DNA from: [Flavobacterium] thermophilum
GTDB lineage: Bacteria > Bacillota > Bacilli > Bacillales > Anoxybacillaceae
DNA length: 64,000 nucleotides
Direction: 5' to 3'
NCBI GenBank assembly: GCA_900450595.1
Contig: UGGS01000002.1
Coordinates: forward strand, 186,001 to 250,000
A program made the translations under genes and the position numbers. Under the pieces are notes generated by a model that was not told where the DNA came from, did no database searches, and saw only the letters and a list, made by a program, of their open reading frames with translations. Below are positions 62,333-64,000 of the stretch, one piece after another. Position 1 is the stretch's first letter. Every line of letters begins with the position of its first letter.

Positions 62333-63517
62333 ATGTATCGAACGGTCAAAATACCTTTTCAAACATCAAAAAAAGATATCGATCGATTATTCGAATGCAA
62401 CCGAATATCGGCTCAAATTTGGAATGACTGTTTAGTCATTGCCAAAAACTATGCATTAAAGAATAATGGAAAATGGATCAACCAAACCGAACTTCAAAAA
62501 CAAACGAAGGGCAAATACCCGATCCATAGCCAAAGCATTCAAGCCGTATGCCATAAATATTTGAACGCCAGAGACAGCGCCAAAAAAGCCAAACAAAAAG
62601 GGCTAGATAACAAATATCCGTACAAACAGAAAAAATATTTCAACACGAAATGGGCAAATAACGGATTTATCATTCACCCAAATGGGACCATTGAACTGAA
62701 AATGGGTCGCTGGGAAAGAAAAAACCAACCTCCTATTGTAGTGAAAATCGATAAAGAACAAATTCCAAACGGCACTGTCAAAGAAATCGAACTCATTTTT
62801 GATGCGAAACATTGGAAACTCATGCTTTGCCTCAGTTATGAAAACGGTGAACAACCAACTACTAAAAAAGAAGGAACTATCGCTGCCGGTGATCCTGGCG
62901 AAATTCACGCCATTAGTGCCGTCAGCGAAAACGGAAGCAGCATCATCATCACCGGTAGAAAAATAAGAAGCATTCATCGCCTTCGAAATAAAAAAATAGC
63001 AGAACTGCAAAAAAAGATGTCCAAATGTAAAAAAGGTTCGCGTAAATGGAAAAAATATAACCGCGCGAAGCAATATATTTTATCGAAAAGCGAAGCGCAA
63101 TTAAAAGACTGCTTGCATAAAACGACCAAACAATTGGTCGATTGGTGTTTGGAACAAAACGTCAAACATTTCATGATAGGCGATGTCGAAGGCGTCCAGC
63201 GCAACAAAAAGAAAAAGCGATCCAAATTGGTGAACCAAAAATTATCGAACTGGTGTTTTGGCAAACTCTACGACTATTTGAAATACAAACTAGAAGCTAA
63301 AGGCATCACTTTTGAAAAAGTGGATGAATCGTATACCACGCAAACATGTCCTGTTTGCGGGAAGAAGAAAAAACCTTCTTCTAGAAATTTTATTTGTGCT
63401 TGTGGTTATTCTCAGCATCGGGATGTCCATTCGGCATGCAATATTCTTACAAAACACTTATATGGAGAATTCCGACCGATGAAAATAACGAACCACAAGT
63501 ATCTACGGATCGCGTAA
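62333..63517 (+). CDS. tnpB: RNA-guided nuclease TnpB
   Basis: A 394-residue TnpB. The N-terminal wedge/REC part is lysine-rich. The split RuvC nuclease domain has D187 (AAGDPGEIHAISA), E286 (MIGDVEG) and D364 (QHRDVHSACNI), and the zinc finger uses C339, C342, C355 and C357. All catalytic positions are occupied, so it may be active, cutting DNA guided by an omega-RNA from the element's right end. The ATG at 62333 follows AAGGAGGTGAAAGG. Codons are AT-rich (many AAA, AAT, ATT), unlike the surrounding chromosomal genes, which indicates horizontal origin. No tnpA accompanies it. Confidence 0.94.
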   Translation: MYRTVKIPFQTSKKDIDRLFECNRISAQIWNDCLVIAKNYALKNNGKWINQTELQKQTKGKYPIHSQSIQAVCHKYLNARDSAKKAKQKGLDNKYPYKQKKYFNTKWANNGFIIHPNGTIELKMGRWERKNQPPIVVKIDKEQIPNGTVKEIELIFDAKHWKLMLCLSYENGEQPTTKKEGTIAAGDPGEIHAISAVSENGSSIIITGRKIRSIHRLRNKKIAELQKKMSKCKKGSRKWKKYNRAKQYILSKSEAQLKDCLHKTTKQLVDWCLEQNVKHFMIGDVEGVQRNKKKKRSKLVNQKLSNWCFGKLYDYLKYKLEAKGITFEKVDESYTTQTCPVCGKKKKPSSRNFICACGYSQHRDVHSACNILTKHLYGEFRPMKITNHKYLRIA

Positions 63518-63708
63518 GCGAGAAGTAGTAGATGGTGAGTTCCCACCCTTCATGCTTTGGCATGATGTTGCTTGCTATTTCTTTCTGTTGTGTTTCCGTG
63601 CTTGGTCACGAGATACACGGGAAACCCGGTGTATCGTGAAACACCCGGAAAGAAAAAGGCAAGAAACCCCCACTTCAACGCCTACAGGCGTAAGTGGGGG
63701 AGGTTCAT
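63518..63708 (+). ncRNA. Omega-RNA (reRNA) scaffold region of TnpB
   Basis: The 191 bases between the tnpB stop and the right boundary are non-coding and structured. Included are CATGC/GCATG near 63549-63566, a long TCACGAGATACAC/GTGTATCGTGA hairpin (about 63606-63638), and the right-end hairpin. TnpB omega-RNAs overlap the tnpB 3' end and run into the flank, the first bases past the element being the guide. Here the guide would start AGAAAGCCTTTCTGCG (63709 onward), identical to the glycerate kinase sequence that followed TTTAA before insertion. The 5' end of the RNA is unknown and may lie within tnpB. Confidence 0.7.
63667..63700 (+). repeat. Right-end hairpin of the IS605-type element
   Basis: CCCCCACTT (63667-63675)/AAGTGGGGG (63692-63700) with inner CGCCT (63679-63683)/AGGCG (63686-63690), 8 bp from the right boundary. 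Shape and position mirror the left-end hairpin. Confidence 0.82.
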
Positions 63709-64000
63709 AGAAAGCCTTTCTGCGCTCGAAGTCGCCGAGGCGGTGGAACGCGGGTTCCGGTCGGTGTTTCCAGAAGCTGAGTACGTGAAAGTGCCGATGG
63801 CCGATGGCGGGGAAGGGACGGTGCAGTCGCTTGTTGATGCGACTGGCGGCCGCATCGTGGAAGTGAACGTGACCGGACCGCTCGGTGAGCCGGTGCGGGC
63901 GTTTTTTGGCTTGCTTGGCGATGGGAAGACGGCGGTGATTGAAATGGCCGCCGCCTCGGGATTGCACCTTGTCCCGCGCGACCGGCGCAACCCGTTGGTG

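Larger units (their letters stand above)
60592..63708 (+). mobile_element. TnpB-only IS200/IS605-type element carrying a nested IS110-family element
   Basis: The element is delimited exactly by reconstruction of the split glycerate kinase gene: it begins after TTTAA and ends at GGTTCAT before AGAAAGCC, with no target-site duplication. The left end holds a long hairpin (60600-60652), the right end another (63667-63700), as in IS605-type ends. It encodes tnpB and an omega-RNA region but no Y1 transposase tnpA, so it would need a transposase in trans. An IS110-family transposase gene with its leader occupies the stretch between the left end and tnpB, roughly 60660-62290; exact IS110 ends are unresolved. 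Confidence 0.85.
60560..64000 (+). pseudogene. glxK: Glycerate kinase gene split by a 3,117-bp insertion
   Basis: The gene starts with ATG 60560 after GAGGAGGGAAAAAG and reads MKVVIAPDSF to 60591. It resumes at 63709 and continues past the window end. Joining base 60591 to 63709 restores codons for [20 protein letters not shown] and a long open frame with [19 protein letters not shown] and [13 protein letters not shown], typical of type II glycerate kinase (GlxK/GarK). No base is duplicated or lost at the junction. The kinase is inactive while the insertion is present, because a stop codon follows soon after the left junction. Confidence 0.93.

Noticed and set aside
63575..63990. Minus-strand frames across the right junction of the element
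   Set aside because: They are shadows of the glycerate kinase 3' part and the omega-RNA region.

Overview
The window is the replication-origin region of a Geobacillus-type thermophilic Firmicute chromosome. The evidence is the classic Bacillus oriC gene order, a complete rRNA operon whose sequence is close to that of Geobacillus/B. stearothermophilus, GC-rich codons, and spore genes (yaaH, yyaC, spoIIIJ, jag, soj/spo0J). oriC lies at about 27.27-29.14 kb. Nearly all housekeeping genes point away from it: minus strand to the left, plus strand to the right.

Left of the origin, reading away from it: dnaA, dnaN, yaaA, recF, gyrB, gyrA, an HD-GYP-like gene, the rRNA operon (16S, tRNA-Ile, tRNA-Ala, 23S, 5S), guaB, dacA, pdxS-pdxT, serS with a T-box leader, tadA, SRP RNA, dnaX, yaaK, recR and the start of yaaL. 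yaaC and yaaH run head-on to replication. Right of the origin: rpmH-rnpA-spoIIIJ-jag, mnmE-mnmG-rsmG, noc, soj-spo0J, mscS, a DUF951 gene, ychF, rpsF-ssb-rpsR, yybS-gdpP-rplI-dnaB, purA, walR-walK-walH-walI-walJ-htrA and rlmH. yyaC and a GGDEF gene run against replication. DnaA boxes, a DnaA-trio/AT-rich unwinding segment, two perfect parS sites and satellite DnaA-box clusters near mnmE and rlmH complete the replication and segregation control region.

The last 4 kb is accessory DNA. A glycerate kinase gene is split after 11 codons by a 3,117-bp insertion that leaves no target duplication; removing it restores the reading frame exactly. The insertion is a TnpB-only IS200/IS605-type element: left-end hairpin, tnpB, omega-RNA region, right-end hairpin. 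It carries an IS110-family transposase gene nested between its left end and tnpB. The leader of the IS110 gene folds on paper into a hairpin plus two large loops closed by perfect 8-bp stems, the layout expected of a bridge RNA. Two RNA-guided systems (omega-RNA nuclease and bridge-RNA recombinase) therefore appear to be nested in one gene.

Other oddities: a three-armed, closed inverted-repeat structure upstream of walR; two short elements sharing related terminal inverted repeats; a DUF554 gene with an internal deletion; a remnant of a molybdopterin oxidoreductase gene; long repeat modules shared by two rRNA spacers; a candidate small RNA downstream of serS; and an HD-GYP-like protein lacking the histidine of the HD pair.
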